Of a stretch of 64,000 nt of DNA, positions 36,342 through 47,400 are shown piece after piece. The notes beneath the pieces were generated by a model. The model was not told the DNA's origin. It did no database searches and saw only the letters and a program-made list of their open reading frames with translations. Made by a program: the position numbers and the translations under genes. Within the stretch, counting starts at the first letter, position 1. Each line of letters starts with the position of its first letter. The stretch comes from Aquilaria yunnanensis (taxonomy: Eukaryota; Streptophyta; Magnoliopsida; Malvales; Thymelaeaceae): NCBI GenBank assembly GCA_039654915.1, contig CM077593.1:116925413-116989412 (forward strand), written 5' to 3'.

Positions 36342-36499
36342 GGCTCCATTTGATATTAGCGTCAGCTATTAGTATTAGAGTTTTGAAAAAAATTATTATA
36401 AGGTAGTTTTTAACTTTTAACTTCAGCATTTTCATTTCAACTGTTTAAGAAGTTACCTAAAACTAATGTTAATCACAAGAGCTATTTTCAAATGGGGCA
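36342..36499. mobile_element. Tourist-like MITE candidate (158 bp)
   Basis: TTA duplications at 36339-36341 and 36500-36502. Terminal inverted repeats are GGCTCCATTTGATATTAGC and GCTATTTTCAAATGGGGCA, 19 bp with three or four mismatches. Similar ends and size to 30565-30723. Confidence 0.7.
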
Positions 36500-36502
36500 T
36501 TA

Positions 36503-36857
36503 TATTGACGTTTTTTTTTTCAAGGATGTTGGTTCCCCCATATACGAAAAAGCTAAAATAACATTCCTCTAATCTAGAAAATAGGACTTTAGTATTCAAT
36601 CTATCTCTTATTCTTGATTCCATTTTACTTTTTATATTTAAATTTGACTTCAATTTATTTATATAATTATTTTTTAGAAAATTTTTGTAAAAAATTATAT
36701 TTAGAAAATTTAAATCTTCATTATCATTCATGTATAAAATTTTTTTCATTTATATACTAAAATTTTGAAGATAAAATCATAAATTAATTGTTATGAATAG
36801 TAAATGGTGTAAAAAACTTGAGACGGATACAGTATAATAGTAGATAGAAACACAAAC

Positions 36858-36890
<33 letters not shown>

Positions 36891-37329
36891 CATTCTGAAT
36901 GAATAGAACGAACGTTCTTTAATTCGATTGAACAATCTAAAGTCTTTTTCTTATTTAAAAAAGAGAAAAATCTACAGGTTTTCCCCCCCAAAGATTTATG
37001 ATTATTTACATCAAGTTTAAAAGTTCAACTATTTGTTTAGTTTGAGCTAGAAATATTTGAATCTTTTTCTACGAATTTCGTTAAAAAAAACATAATATTA
37101 TATGCTATTTGTTACGAAGTAGGAAAATTTATCATTTATAGTTTTAGAAACTAAGAAAATAGTATTTTCGAAGTCTACAAATTAATTCACACCCTCTATA
37201 TTCTCTCCAACAACATTAACTCACTATAACCATTGGAAAGTAAAAATACAAAAATATTTACAATTAGATGAACCCACAAATATTCGTGTAAACGTTTATC
37301 TTTCTACAAAAAAAAAACCAAAAACAAAA
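36503..37329. other. Host intergenic DNA with (TA)(TG) microsatellite
   Basis: AT-rich. The only clear feature is a compound (TA)n(TG)n microsatellite at about 36859-36891. No gene is supported. Confidence 0.5.
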
Positions 37330-37420
37330 TCCACTCGCCTTTAGTATAGTGGTTAAGGTGCTGAGTGGATATGAGGAAGGTCTAGAGTTTAAACTCCAAA
37401 CATTGTCCTCCACACTTCAT
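37330..37420 (+). repeat. tRNA-derived SINE head candidate
   Basis: An A-box-like TAGTATAGTGGTTAAGG at 37342-37358, close to the 5' half of tRNA-Asp, and a B-box-like AGAGTTTAAACTCC about 30 bases later, then sequence unlike a tRNA. The arrangement suits a SINE promoter. The 3' end is not defined, and element B inserted about 135 bases downstream. Confidence 0.4.
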
Positions 37421-37551
37421 ACAATATGCTACAACAAAGCTGATTCTTACATTATGCCATAATAAAACTAATTCAATTATCATTCTAATTCTAAAAAAGT
37501 TGATATGTTCATTTCCTTAACTTGTAATAATTGTATATTTCTTTGTTGTAC

Positions 37552-37556
37552 ATGTG
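37552..37556. repeat. Target-site duplication ATGTG, left of element B
   Basis: ATGTG directly before TGTTGACACC of the 5' LTR, matched by ATGTG at 63394-63398 directly after the 3' LTR. A 5-bp duplication is normal for Ty3/gypsy integrases. Confidence 0.92.
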
Positions 37557-38065
37557 TGTTGACACCCAATTTCGTCCGGCCATTAAAATAATTTTAAAAA
37601 AAAATTAAATAAAAAAAATTAAATAAAAAAATGTATTATTATTATTATTGTTATTATTATTACTAAATTTTTTTTTAATTAGTTTAAAATATATATATAT
37701 ATTTTTTTTAAGATTTGATATATGTGTGTATATGTGTATGTTTGAAAGAAAAAAAGAAAACTCCATAAAAATGACAAAATTTAAAAGTTTGAGGTAAAAA
37801 TGACAAAATTAAGAAGTTTCAGGCAAAATTGACAAATTCTGAAAGTTCCAGGAGCATTTGGCAGTTTGTCACATAAAATTTTGAGCCTGCCGACGTTTTT
37901 GGCTCAAATTGACAGAAAACGACAAAATTGTCAAAATCAGAAGCTTCAGGAACTTATCCAGAGGCTGAGAGACGTAAAGGACTAAAATTGTCATTTTACC
38001 AATTTAAGAGATAAGTTTGAAATTTTTTATTAATTTATCCGTCCACAGTTCAGCCAAACTCCTTC

Positions 38066-38073
38066 TATAAATA
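38066..38073 (+). promoter_or_regulatory. TATA box of element B LTR
   Basis: TATAAATA in a CTTCTATAAATACCCC context, conserved in the A LTR (20554-20561, minus) and repeated in the 3' LTR at 59557-59564. Transcription would start about 30 bases downstream, near 38100. The 3' LTR copy points into the flanking host DNA. Confidence 0.8.
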
Positions 38074-38223
38074 CCCCTCCAAATTCAGTGATGAACACAG
38101 AAAAAAATAGCAAAAAAACTTAGAGCTCCGTTTTAAAAAAAAATAAAATTACAGCCCTTAGCCCCAGCCCTCTTCCCTTCTTCCCCAGAAAGCCAAAACT
38201 TTTTTTTCTTTTCTCTGTTCCGT

Positions 38224-38560
38224 CTCTCTCTCTCTCTCTCTCTCGCCGTGCCCACCACCGTCGTCCGCCGGCCACCACGCCTCCGCCCAGCCGTCCTGCC
38301 GCCGTCGTCCGGCCGTCCCGCCGCCGTCGCCGTCGTACCCAGCCTGACGTCCGCCGCCGCGCCGTTCCCCTTTTCTTCTTCTCTCCCTGCGCCGGCTGCT
38401 GCCCGCCGCTCCTCCACCGCCCTCCGCTTCGCGCCGTTGCCCCTCCGCCCGTGCTCGCCGTCGCCCTGCGCTTCCGCCCCCACGCCCTTGCGCCCCGTGC
38501 CCTCGCCGCCGCTCGCCTGGCTGCCCCTCCCTCCCCCCACGCCGTCCGTGTCGCGCCTCT
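38224..38560 (+). repeat. (TC)n and CCG-rich island in LTR, element B
   Basis: A (TC)n run of about 20 bases followed by ~310 bases of CCG/GCC-rich DNA. It sits where the A LTR has a similar but non-identical island with a longer TC run. The open frames across it are in different frames in A and B at their shared 3' part, so they are not a conserved protein. Confidence 0.8.
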
Positions 38561-38590
38561 TTCCTGGGATTCAAAAACAAAAACTAAAGG

Positions 38591-38666
38591 GTATAACTCT
38601 TGTTTTGTCTTCTATCTTTTCAATTTCTTTCACTTTGGTCACTAACCTTTTATTTTGTTCTTGCAG
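38591..38666 (+). other. Possible 76-nt leader intron in LTR, element B
   Basis: Donor AAAGG|GTATAAC, branch-point-like CACTAAC, T-rich tract and acceptor TTCTTGCAG. In element A the same place reads AAAGG|GTAAACC ... CACTAAC ... CTTTGCAG although the sequence between differs. All three splice signals are kept while the rest changes. Whether it is used is unknown. Confidence 0.4.
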
Positions 38667-38799
38667 AATTAATTCCTAACTATTTTAATTTTTATTTGTT
38701 TATTATTGTTATTATTACTAACCTTTTTTTTTTTTTGTTATTAGCAACTAACAACTAACTTGCTAATTTTTACTAACCTTTATTATTATTGTTGTTAAT

Positions 38800-39600
38800 A
38801 ATTAATTAAATTGTCTAACTTTTATTTTTGTTGTAATTAATTAACTTAATTAAACTTGTCTAACTTTTATTTTTGTTGTAATTAATTAACTTAATTAAAC
38901 TTGGCTAACTTTTATTTTTGTTGTAATTAATTAACTTAATTAAACTTGGCTAACTTTTATTTTTGTTGTAATTAATTAACTTAATTAAACTTGGCTAACT
39001 TTTATTTATTGTTGTTAATTAATTAACTTAATTAAACTTGGTTAATTTTTATTTATTGTTGTTAATTAATTAACTTAATTAAACTTGGCTAACTTTTATT
39101 ATTATTGTTGTTAATAATTAATTAAATTGTCTAACTTTTATTTTTGTTGTAATTAATTAACTTAATTAAACTTGGCTAACTTTTATTTTTGTTGTAATTA
39201 ATTAACTTAATTAAACTTGGCTAACTTTTATTTATTGTTGTTAATTAATTAACTTAATTAAACTTGGCTAATTTTTATTTATTGTTGTTAATTAATTAAC
39301 TTAATTAAACTTGGCTAATTTTTATTTATTGTTGTTAATTAATTAACTTAATTAAACTTGGCTAACTTTTATTTATTGTTGTTAATTAATTAACTTAATT
39401 AAACTTGGTTAATTTTTATTTATTGTTGTTAATTAATTAACTTAATTAAACTTGGCTAACTTTTATTATTGTTGTTAATTAATTAAATTAATTAAATTGT
39501 CTAACTTTTATTTTTGTTGTAATTAATTAACTTAATTAACTTGACTAACTTTTTATTATTGTTGTTAACCATTAATTTAATTAAACTTGGCTAATTTTTA
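38800..39600 (+). repeat. AT-rich ~50-bp tandem repeat inside LTR, element B
   Basis: About 16 units built from TTAATTAACTTAATTAAACT, TGGCTAACTTTTATTT and TGTTGTTAA, with mixed variants (GTTGTAATTAATTAAC or GTTGTTAATTAATTAAC). The same array recurs in the 3' LTR at about 60290-61090. Confidence 0.88.
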
Positions 39601-39982
39601 TTATTGTTGTTAATTAATTTAATCTAACTTTTACTAACCTTTTTTATTGTTATTAATTAACTAATCCAACTAATCTAACTATATTAATTGTGCTAACTTT
39701 TATTATTATTGTATTATTAAAGTGGATGGCCAAAAAGCCCCACTTTATTAATTGAATTTTTTTATGATTAAAAGATAAAAAAAGGAATTTTATGTGAATA
39801 ATTTTCTAAAGGCTAATAAAAATTACTTTTTTTTATTTTGAAACAAAGTTTTTATTCCTTTTAATAAACAAACATAATGAAATAATTCAAAAATAAAATA
39901 AATAAATAAATAAACATAAAACCATTCTTTTAATACATCTTTAAAATTAATAATTAATGAAATAAAAAAATTTAATTAAAAC

Positions 39983-41631
39983 TCCATGACCAAATGATCC
40001 GCCAGGATCCATGGCTCGGAAATATTTTTAAAATAAAATATATAAATAAATTTTTTTTTTCTTTATAAAAAATAAAAAAAAAAACTTTAGACTAATATAT
40101 TAATTATCTATTAATATATAATTTTTTTAGTTTTCTTTATTAAAAAGAATAAAAAGCGTAAAATTTTTTAGTTAATATTTTTCAATAATATTTTATTTAT
40201 TTCTTTTAAAAATATAATTTTTTTTAGTTTTCTTTATTAATAAAAAGAATGAAAAGAATAAAAATTTTGGGTTAATATGTTATTCAGTAATATTTTACTT
40301 ATTAAAAGATATAACTTTTTGTTTCCTTTATAAAAATCTTAATCAAATAATTTCAAAATAATACAAAATAAAACAAAAATAATTGAATTTTCTCTTAAAT
40401 ATTTTTGACTTATTGATTAGATATATTTTCAGAAATATAAATTAAAATTAAAAAAAAAAATCTTTCATCAAACAAAGAAGAATATAAAAATAAAAATATC
40501 AAGACTTTTGTTTTAAAATACATATAAGTTTTCGGTTAAATAATCTTTTATTCCAAAAATAAATTAAATAAATATCAAAACTTTTCTTCTTTTGTTTAAA
40601 ATTTTTGATTCTCTTAATAAAAAAAATAATAATAAAAAAATAATAAAAAATAAAAATTTTTTTAGTTCATGGTATATTGGCTGGAAACTGTCTCGTGCCC
40701 GCTTTTGAGCTGCTTCACCTGGTGAAGAGGGTCTGGCTGAGTAACAACGCCCCGTACCATGATCAAAATTTTTATTTTTAAACTCTTTAATTCTTTTAAA
40801 TTAACTTCTTATTAAATAAAAATTAATTATTATTTTTTTTAATTCTTTTATAAATTGAGTAATCCTTTAAAATAATAAATATCTTTCATTAAACAAGAAA
40901 AACAAAAAAAGTAAACAAGAAAAAAAAGAAAGATAAGAAAAATAAAAGAAAGATAAGAAACAAAAATAAAAGAAAGATAAGAAAGAAAAGGAAGATAAAA
41001 AAATATAAAAGAAAAGATAAGATAAGAAAAGAAAGAAAGAAAAGACAAGAAAAATAAAAAAAGATAAGAAAGAAAAATAAAAGAAAGATAAGATAAAGAA
41101 AAAAAGGAAATATAAGAAAAAGAAAAGAAAGATAAAAGAAAGAAAAAGAAAAGCAAAGAAAGAAAGAAAAGAATAAAAAAGAAAGAAAGAAAAGAATAAA
41201 AAAGAAAGAAAAGAAAAGAAATTAAAAGAAATTAAAAAAAAGAAGTAAAAATAAGTAAAAAAAGAAGAAAAAGAAAGAAAGTAAAAAAAGAAGTAAAAAA
41301 TATAAAGATAAATTTTTTAGTTAGTATTAAAAATCATTCATAAACAAAAAGAATTACCATTTAAAAATTAATTTCATAATAATAAGAATTAAATAATTAC
41401 GATAAATCAATTTCCATATCCGGATGATCCGGTAGGATCTACGGTTTGGAAAATATCAAACTTTTTAAAATAAACAAATTAAATAAACAGATAAAAATCC
41501 ATATTTTTACAATATGGATAAAATTGTTTAAAATTTCATCAAATTCCGTGTCCAAATGACTCGGCAGAGTCCATGGTTCGGAATCAAAATCTTCCGTGTC
41601 CAAATGACTCGGCAGAGTCCATGGTTCGGAA
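39983..41631 (+). repeat. Four covarying hairpin modules in LTR, element B
   Basis: Modules at 39983-40020, 41411-41452, 41544-41583 and 41592-41631. Inner stems are GATCC/GGATC (first two) or GACTC/GAGTC (last two) with 4-nt loops GCCA, GGTA, GGCA, GGCA. Middle stems are CCA/TGG or CCG/CGG, outer stems TCC/GGA, TTTCCA/TGGAAA or TTCCG/CGGAA. Both sides of each stem change together. The last two are a 48-bp direct duplication. Confidence 0.8.
40895..41300 (+). repeat. Long purine-rich tract in LTR, element B
   Basis: About 400 bases composed mostly of A and G with scattered T, in words such as AAAGAAAGATAAG. Mirrored as a pyrimidine tract in A (17510-17910) and repeated in the 3' LTR. ORFs rich in Phe, Leu and Ser on the other strand are by-products. 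Confidence 0.8.
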
Positions 41632-41904
41632 GTATAAAATTCTATACAAATTAATTTCCAAAAATCCGCATTCAACTAATTCAGTTAAAATTTCTAGTTT
41701 GAAAATTAACTGAATTTTTTTTAAGCAAAGTAAAACAAAATTAAAATCAACTAAGGTGCCAATTTTGGGCGCTATAACAATATTGTTTTAGCGTAACCGT
41801 ACTCCCGATCCCCGAACTCTCGCAGACCATATTTTAAGGTATCCAATCGACCTGAGCGAAAACCGATTGGTGGCGACTCCAGAAAACCCGACGTTGCCAC
41901 AGCT

Positions 41905-41922
41905 TGGCGACTCCACTGGGGA
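41905..41922 (+). other. Primer-binding site, element B
   Basis: TGGCGACTCCACTGGGGA, three bases after the LTR end. It begins TGG as expected for pairing with the CCA end of a tRNA. From memory this sequence is the tRNA-Arg type site seen in Ogre-like elements. Confidence 0.85.
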
Positions 41923-42527
41923 GTCGACGTTAGTGAGTCGAGCCTAAAGTTGATTTGTTTTTATTTACTTTGCTTTACTATTATGTGGATTTATATATTA
42001 TATTTATTTAAGTAAACATGCATAATGCATTCACAAAATGAAGCTCTATACCCGAGCTTCCTTAAATCAAACACGATTCTTTCTAAGCGGAATTGGTGTT
42101 GCTGTCCTTGTGAGGCCACGGTCTCCAAGCCTTCACCGGTTTCAAAGTAGCGAAGTAGTGTATTGCCTTCTGAGACGGTTAGTCTCTGCATGGGCCCACG
42201 AAAAGCTACGACTCGAATTAATCCATTCCTTACATAAACCCTAGAGGGTAAGGAATCGGGCCGTCACTATGATTCAGTGACGGGATTCGGGAACTATCCC
42301 TTGCCTTTTTGATAAACCACCTTCTGCATGTAGAATTCCTTACTCCACCTTAGAACCAGCCATTAAGAATTTCCCATGCCTCGGTTCCCATTTCCATAGG
42401 TTTTGTTTTATCTATATGTTTGTATGATCCTATGTGTTATTTTTTTTTACTAACTCTATTTTTCCTTATTTTTCCGGCATATACATTTCATCATTAAAGA
42501 TAAGTATTTGGTGAAAGAACTATTATC
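41923..42527. other. 5' leader of element B
   Basis: About 600 bases to ORF1. It contains the conserved hairpin CCGTCACT (42261-42268) / AGTGACGG (42276-42283), extended by GAATC/GATTC across a GGG bulge. A 68-codon ORF at 42038-42244 is present in both elements but has no recognisable features, and the antisense frame is open as well, so I do not call it a gene. Confidence 0.5.
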
Positions 42528-44222
42528 ATGGATATTCTCGATTATCTTCCCACGGCTGTTACTGGATCATGGAATGACACGGTAATCGAAACTCAGCCTG
42601 AAGCTATGGAATATTCCGAAACGGCTCAAAAGCTTCACGGAGATGCTCTGACATCCCATTCTCACGTACAGCTTAAGGACCAGGTATCGGTCCGGATAAA
42701 TCAGAACGACACCACGGAATTATTGCAAGTCTGGAATAGTTGGAATTCTGCTGATCGGGAAGCTTTTACGGCAAAATATGGTCACATCACTTGCCTACTA
42801 AAGGTTACCGTTGATGCATCACTTGTCCGGGCTCTAATACAATTTTGGGATCCATTTTATCGATGCTTTTCTTTCGATAAGATGGATCTGGTTCCAACCA
42901 TTGAAGAATACAACAGCCTCTTGGGTTGGTCCTCCGACTATCCAATCGAGACTTATCAACATGATAGAAGAACGGAGCCTCATCGAGCCCTAGCAAAATT
43001 ATTGGATATGCCAGCTTCGAGTCTTCAAACCAAGTTTGCAACAAAAGGATCTCGAAAATTTATCAGTTGGATCGACTTAAAACAATTAAGTCACGTTCTC
43101 CCTCAGAAAAATCAACGACGCAAGCTTTTCGCCTTGGCGATATATGGCCTGGTAGTCTTCCCAAGAATCGTCGGATTCATTGAAGGAGACATCATTACAC
43201 TATTTGAGCAAATCTGCAATGCTCAAATAAATCCGACCTCAGTAATATTATGTGAAACTATCAGGGCATTAAACTTTTGTCGCCAAAGAGGGGGCAAATT
43301 CATAGGATGTTCACATCTCCTCAACATTTGGATCAAAAGCCACCTTCCTTGTGAGAAGCAACATTTTGGAAATCGCTTTTCAAAGGACTTCATCCCAATC
43401 GAAGCCTTTTTGAAAAGTGAAACCATTCATCACGACAGCAAGGAAGCATGGGTTGATTATTTCAAGAACATCACCGAATTCCAAATTGAATGGAGAGCCC
43501 CCTGGTCTACCTCCACCCGCGTTGTCTACCGATGCGGCAATTGCCCGTGGGTTCCTCTCTTAGGTATATGGGGAGGAACAAGTTATGCCCCAGCTCAAGT
43601 ACGAAAACAATTTGGGTCCATGCAATTTATACCCATGACGCATAATCTGAGTAAGTTGGAATTTTCACACGAAGATCCAAATTCAAATAAGCTCGCAATG
43701 GGTATTTCAGTTGCGTGGAAAAGAATTTTCATATTGAAGTCGGGGCCTATTATTTCTCCCACTGCTTATTATGAATGGAGAAATAACCGGAAGGAAGGAA
43801 TAGTTCTATCTGAAGAGGTCATCAGAAAATTGGCGAAAAGAGAGTTGGAGAAAGAACTAGAGGAAGAAAAGGAGAAGAACAAGAGGATGCTCCTTGACAT
43901 GCAACAGCTCGGTCACAAAACACAACTCCTCGAAGAGAAAGTTGAATACCAAAAACAAGTCATCTCCCAATTGGTTGATGAAACCGATCAAAAAGAGATG
44001 AGAGTCAGATACTGGGAAGATCAATACAGATTTTCTCAAGATCAATTGCAAACATTTTTGGTAGAAGTCAGAAAAGTTACAGAACAAGCCCAACTAATGG
44101 GCGAAGAAGCCAAGGAGTTAGAAGAACTGAGCTGTCCTACTCCATCAGTAAATGTTCAAAGAATGATGGAGTTCATATCTAAAGCCAGAAAGCAGTATTG
44201 TACTTTGGGTCGTTTCTTTTAA
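42528..44222 (+). CDS. ORF1, DUF7745/plant-mobile-like protein with C-terminal coiled coil
   Basis: 564 aa, upstream of gag in its own frame. Residues about 65-330 resemble the plant DUF7745 / plant-mobile-domain-like region found in many Ty3/gypsy-linked ORFs (landmarks KYGHITCLL near 83, QFWDPFYRCFSF near 105, PTIEEYNSLLGW near 123). Residues about 440-535 are rich in E, K, Q and L with heptad spacing and should form a coiled coil. ORF1 of Ogre elements has no established function; roles in assembly, localisation or host interaction are guesses. The start ATG sits just after a short AT-rich leader end and matches in both elements. The protein appears identical in A and B. Confidence 0.85.
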   Translation: MDILDYLPTAVTGSWNDTVIETQPEAMEYSETAQKLHGDALTSHSHVQLKDQVSVRINQNDTTELLQVWNSWNSADREAFTAKYGHITCLLKVTVDASLVRALIQFWDPFYRCFSFDKMDLVPTIEEYNSLLGWSSDYPIETYQHDRRTEPHRALAKLLDMPASSLQTKFATKGSRKFISWIDLKQLSHVLPQKNQRRKLFALAIYGLVVFPRIVGFIEGDIITLFEQICNAQINPTSVILCETIRALNFCRQRGGKFIGCSHLLNIWIKSHLPCEKQHFGNRFSKDFIPIEAFLKSETIHHDSKEAWVDYFKNITEFQIEWRAPWSTSTRVVYRCGNCPWVPLLGIWGGTSYAPAQVRKQFGSMQFIPMTHNLSKLEFSHEDPNSNKLAMGISVAWKRIFILKSGPIISPTAYYEWRNNRKEGIVLSEEVIRKLAKRELEKELEEEKEKNKRMLLDMQQLGHKTQLLEEKVEYQKQVISQLVDETDQKEMRVRYWEDQYRFSQDQLQTFLVEVRKVTEQAQLMGEEAKELEELSCPTPSVNVQRMMEFISKARKQYCTLGRFF

Positions 44223-44410
44223 ACAAACCTTTTGCTGAATGTAATTGAGAAATTCCATTATAGTTTTTCTTTCACCAAGTATTTACAATATTCATGCATG
44301 CATCCATCACATCAATCATACACACATAGAATCTAATAAAATAAATATTCCTTTAAAAGGGTAAAATTGGACCTCAACACCGATATTCAACTCGACTCCA
44401 AACAAGATTA

Positions 44411-47400
44411 ATGGCAGAACAAGCCGAAGGACGTCTCATGGAGATGGAGTCCAAGATTGAAAGTATGTCAGAACAGATGAGACAATTGATGGAATTAATC
44501 AAAGGGAAAGCAACTCAAGTCCCCATCAAAGAAGTACAAGATCCCACTTATCCCCCGGGATTCACCCCGCAACGAGTCTCAGTCCAAGAAAACCTGTTTC
44601 AAGAATCAGGACCGTCTGCTAGTGTTCACCTGAAACAAGACACTGTACAGGAAGAGAAGAAGACATTACCAAAAGAAGAAGCAGAATCTCAAAAACTCGA
44701 AACAATAGAAAAGCGACTGCGAGCCATTGAAGGAGGCACTATATTCGGATCTCTCTCGGTAGATGACCTCTGCTTAGTGCCAGATGTCGTAATCCCTTCA
44801 GATTTTAAGGTGCCAGATTTCGTGAAATACGATGGAACGAGTGATCCCATCACTCACATCACATTGTTCCTAAGGAGACTACAACCACTCACAAAAGATG
44901 AAAAGGTGTGGATCGCACTTTTTCAGGAAAGTCTCACAAAATCAGCATTACAGTGGTATCTAAGCCAAGGTCCAAGGAACATAAAAACTTGGAATGACCT
45001 TGCTCAGGCCTTCATCGGCAACTATAAACACGTTATGGACTTGGCTCCGGATCGCCAAACTCTCCAAAACATGGAGAAGAAAAAGCTAGAAACTTTCAAG
45101 GAATATGCGCAGCGGTGGAGGGACTTAGCTGCACAGGTTCAGCCACCCATGACAGAAAGAGAAATGGTCACTTTGTTTGTCCAGACACTGAAATACCCAT
45201 ATTATGACAAACTTATTGGCAATGCGGCAACTAACTTCTCCGACGTAGTAATGTCTGGAGAAAGGATCGAGCATGGTATCAGGACTGGGAAGATTACTGA
45301 ATCCTTTAGCGATCCTATGAAAAGAGGAGGACCTTCCAGAAGAAAAGATGAAGAAATACAACAAATAGGAAGAGGAAGAGGGATTCCCTTCGTGGGCACT
45401 GTGGCCACCGGACCTCGCCTATCCTATTCTGTCAATAAGCCCAATTATTATCCTACCAATAGGCCCAATGATTATCCTCCCAATAGGCCCAATGATTATC
45501 TTCCCAATAGACCCAACAATTATCCTCCCAACAGACCTAATCAGTTACGGCCACCTGTTCCAACTCCTCCAGTACCTGCACCAAGACCAAGAGAAATCTT
45601 CGCACCAATTCCCATGACTTACACTGAGCTGTATCCAAAACTCATCGAAAGTCAACTTATTCGCCCAATCCCTACAAGGCCATTGGAACCCCCGTATCCA
45701 AGGTGGTATGACCCTAACATAAATTGCCCATATCATGATGGTACCGTGGGCCACGGACTGGAAAATTGCATAGCATTGAAGCGTATAGTCCAACAATTAA
45801 TTGAGTCAAAGTGGTTGGACTTTTCCGATGAACCAAACGTCACTCATAATCCATTGCCTCCTCATCAAGCCAAACCAGTCAATATGATGGAAGAATACTG
45901 GCCGATGAAGAAAACAGTCAATAATATCATAACCCCTCTTAAGCATGTATATTCATGCCTTGTGAAAGAAGGGATTATCATAGGAAAGTCTTCTGGAAAT
46001 AAAGAAGTCGAGGATGAGGAGTGGTGCAACTTTCATAACAGTAAGAGTCATTCTATCCAAGAATGCCCAGAATTCCGTAAAAGTCTACAAAGTCTTATGG
46101 ACTCCTCCCAAATCATCGTTTTTATGTCAGATAAAGAGGATGACGTGAATGTGATAATTAAAGAACAAGAAGTCAATATCATGCCAAGACCACTAGTCAT
46201 TCCAATATCAAAATCTGCTCTCAAGCCTTTAAGAATTCAAGTTCCAAAGCCATTCCCGTATAAATCAGACAAAACTGTTCCATGGAACTATGGCTATACT
46301 TCTAACATCACATCAACTCCGTTAGAAGTTGGGGGCATGACTAGAAGCGGTCGGTGTTATTCTCCCGAGCAAATGAACAAGCTCCAACAAGAGAAGAATG
46401 TTACGGATCCAGCAAATGGACCTATTAACACATCTAAAGAGCAAGAGATGCCTCGAGCAGTAACAGATGAACAAGCTACTGAGTTTCTCAAACTCATAAA
46501 GCAAAGTGAATACAGTATCGTGGAGCAGTTGAACCGTCTGCCAGCAAAGATCTCCATACTTTCATTACTCTTAAGTTCTGATGCCCATCGAGAAGCTCTT
46601 CTCAAAGTCCTGAATAAGGCTTATGTTGAACAAGATATCTCCGTGAACAACTTTGACCACCTTGTCAACAACATCACGGCACAAAATCTCATCACATTCA
46701 CTGACAATGAGATACCAGCAGAAGGAAGAGGTCACTCTAAGGCTCTGCATATTTCGATTAAATACAAAGATCGGATTATGGCCAGAGTTCTTATCGACAA
46801 TGGGTCAGCTCTAAATGTAATGCCACTCGAAACCTTACATAAGATTGGTTTAGACCCATCATACCTCAACAACAGTCATATTGTTGTTCGAGCATTTGAC
46901 GGAACGAAGAGAGATGTTGTTGGAGAAATAGAGCTACCAATAGGGATTGGTCCCTGTCTTTTCCACATCACATTCCAAGTCATGGATATTTGTCCATCTT
47001 ATACCTGCCTGCTGGGAAGACCATGGATCCATATGGCCGGAGCAATTCCTTCTTCATTACACCAGAAAATGAAATTCATTATTGAAGGAAAGATAATCAC
47101 GGTCTTCGCTGAAGAAGACATCCTGCTATCAAGACCTGCGGATGCTCAATATGTCGAAGTCAATGAAAATATACCTGATTGCTCCTTCAGGTCTTTTGAG
47201 ATTGTCAATGCTGCTTATGTCAGCGAATATGGAGAAGAACCCATTCCTAGCATCTCTAAAACAAGTCGCATGGTTGCCAAACTCATGATAAAAGGAGGAT
47301 ACTCACCGGGGTTAGGACTGGGACAAGATTTACAAGGAATCACAGAACCATTGAAAATCACCACAAATGAAGGGAAATACGGCCTAGGCTTCACACCGAC

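Larger units (their letters stand above)
37557..41901 (+). mobile_element. 5' LTR of element B (4345 bp)
   Basis: TGTTGACACC at the start and TTGCCACA at the end. Order inside: AT-rich U3, TATAAATA (38066-38073), (TC)n and a CCG-rich island, a possible leader intron, AT-rich 50-bp repeats, a hairpin module, a long purine tract, then three more hairpin modules. Compared with the 3' LTR the positional offset changes by one base only, at a T-run near 40051-40060 (10 versus 11 T). Confidence 0.95.

Noticed and set aside
38248..38679. 143-aa Pro/Arg/Ala-rich ORF in the LTR (and similar ones in 59739-60170 and 19934-20359)
   Set aside because: The CCG-rich DNA has few stops in any frame on either strand. 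In the conserved 3' part the A and B ORFs use different frames, so the protein is not conserved.
40848..41156. Phe/Leu/Ser-rich ORFs of about 100 aa opposite the purine tract (also 17641-17952 and 62340-62648)
   Set aside because: Simple-sequence artefact of a purine/pyrimidine tract; they look like membrane proteins only because of TTT/TCT/CTT codons.
42038..42244. 68-aa ORF in the 5' leader, present in both elements
   Set aside because: The antisense frame is open too, no domain or compositional signal, and two near-identical copies cannot show protein-level conservation.
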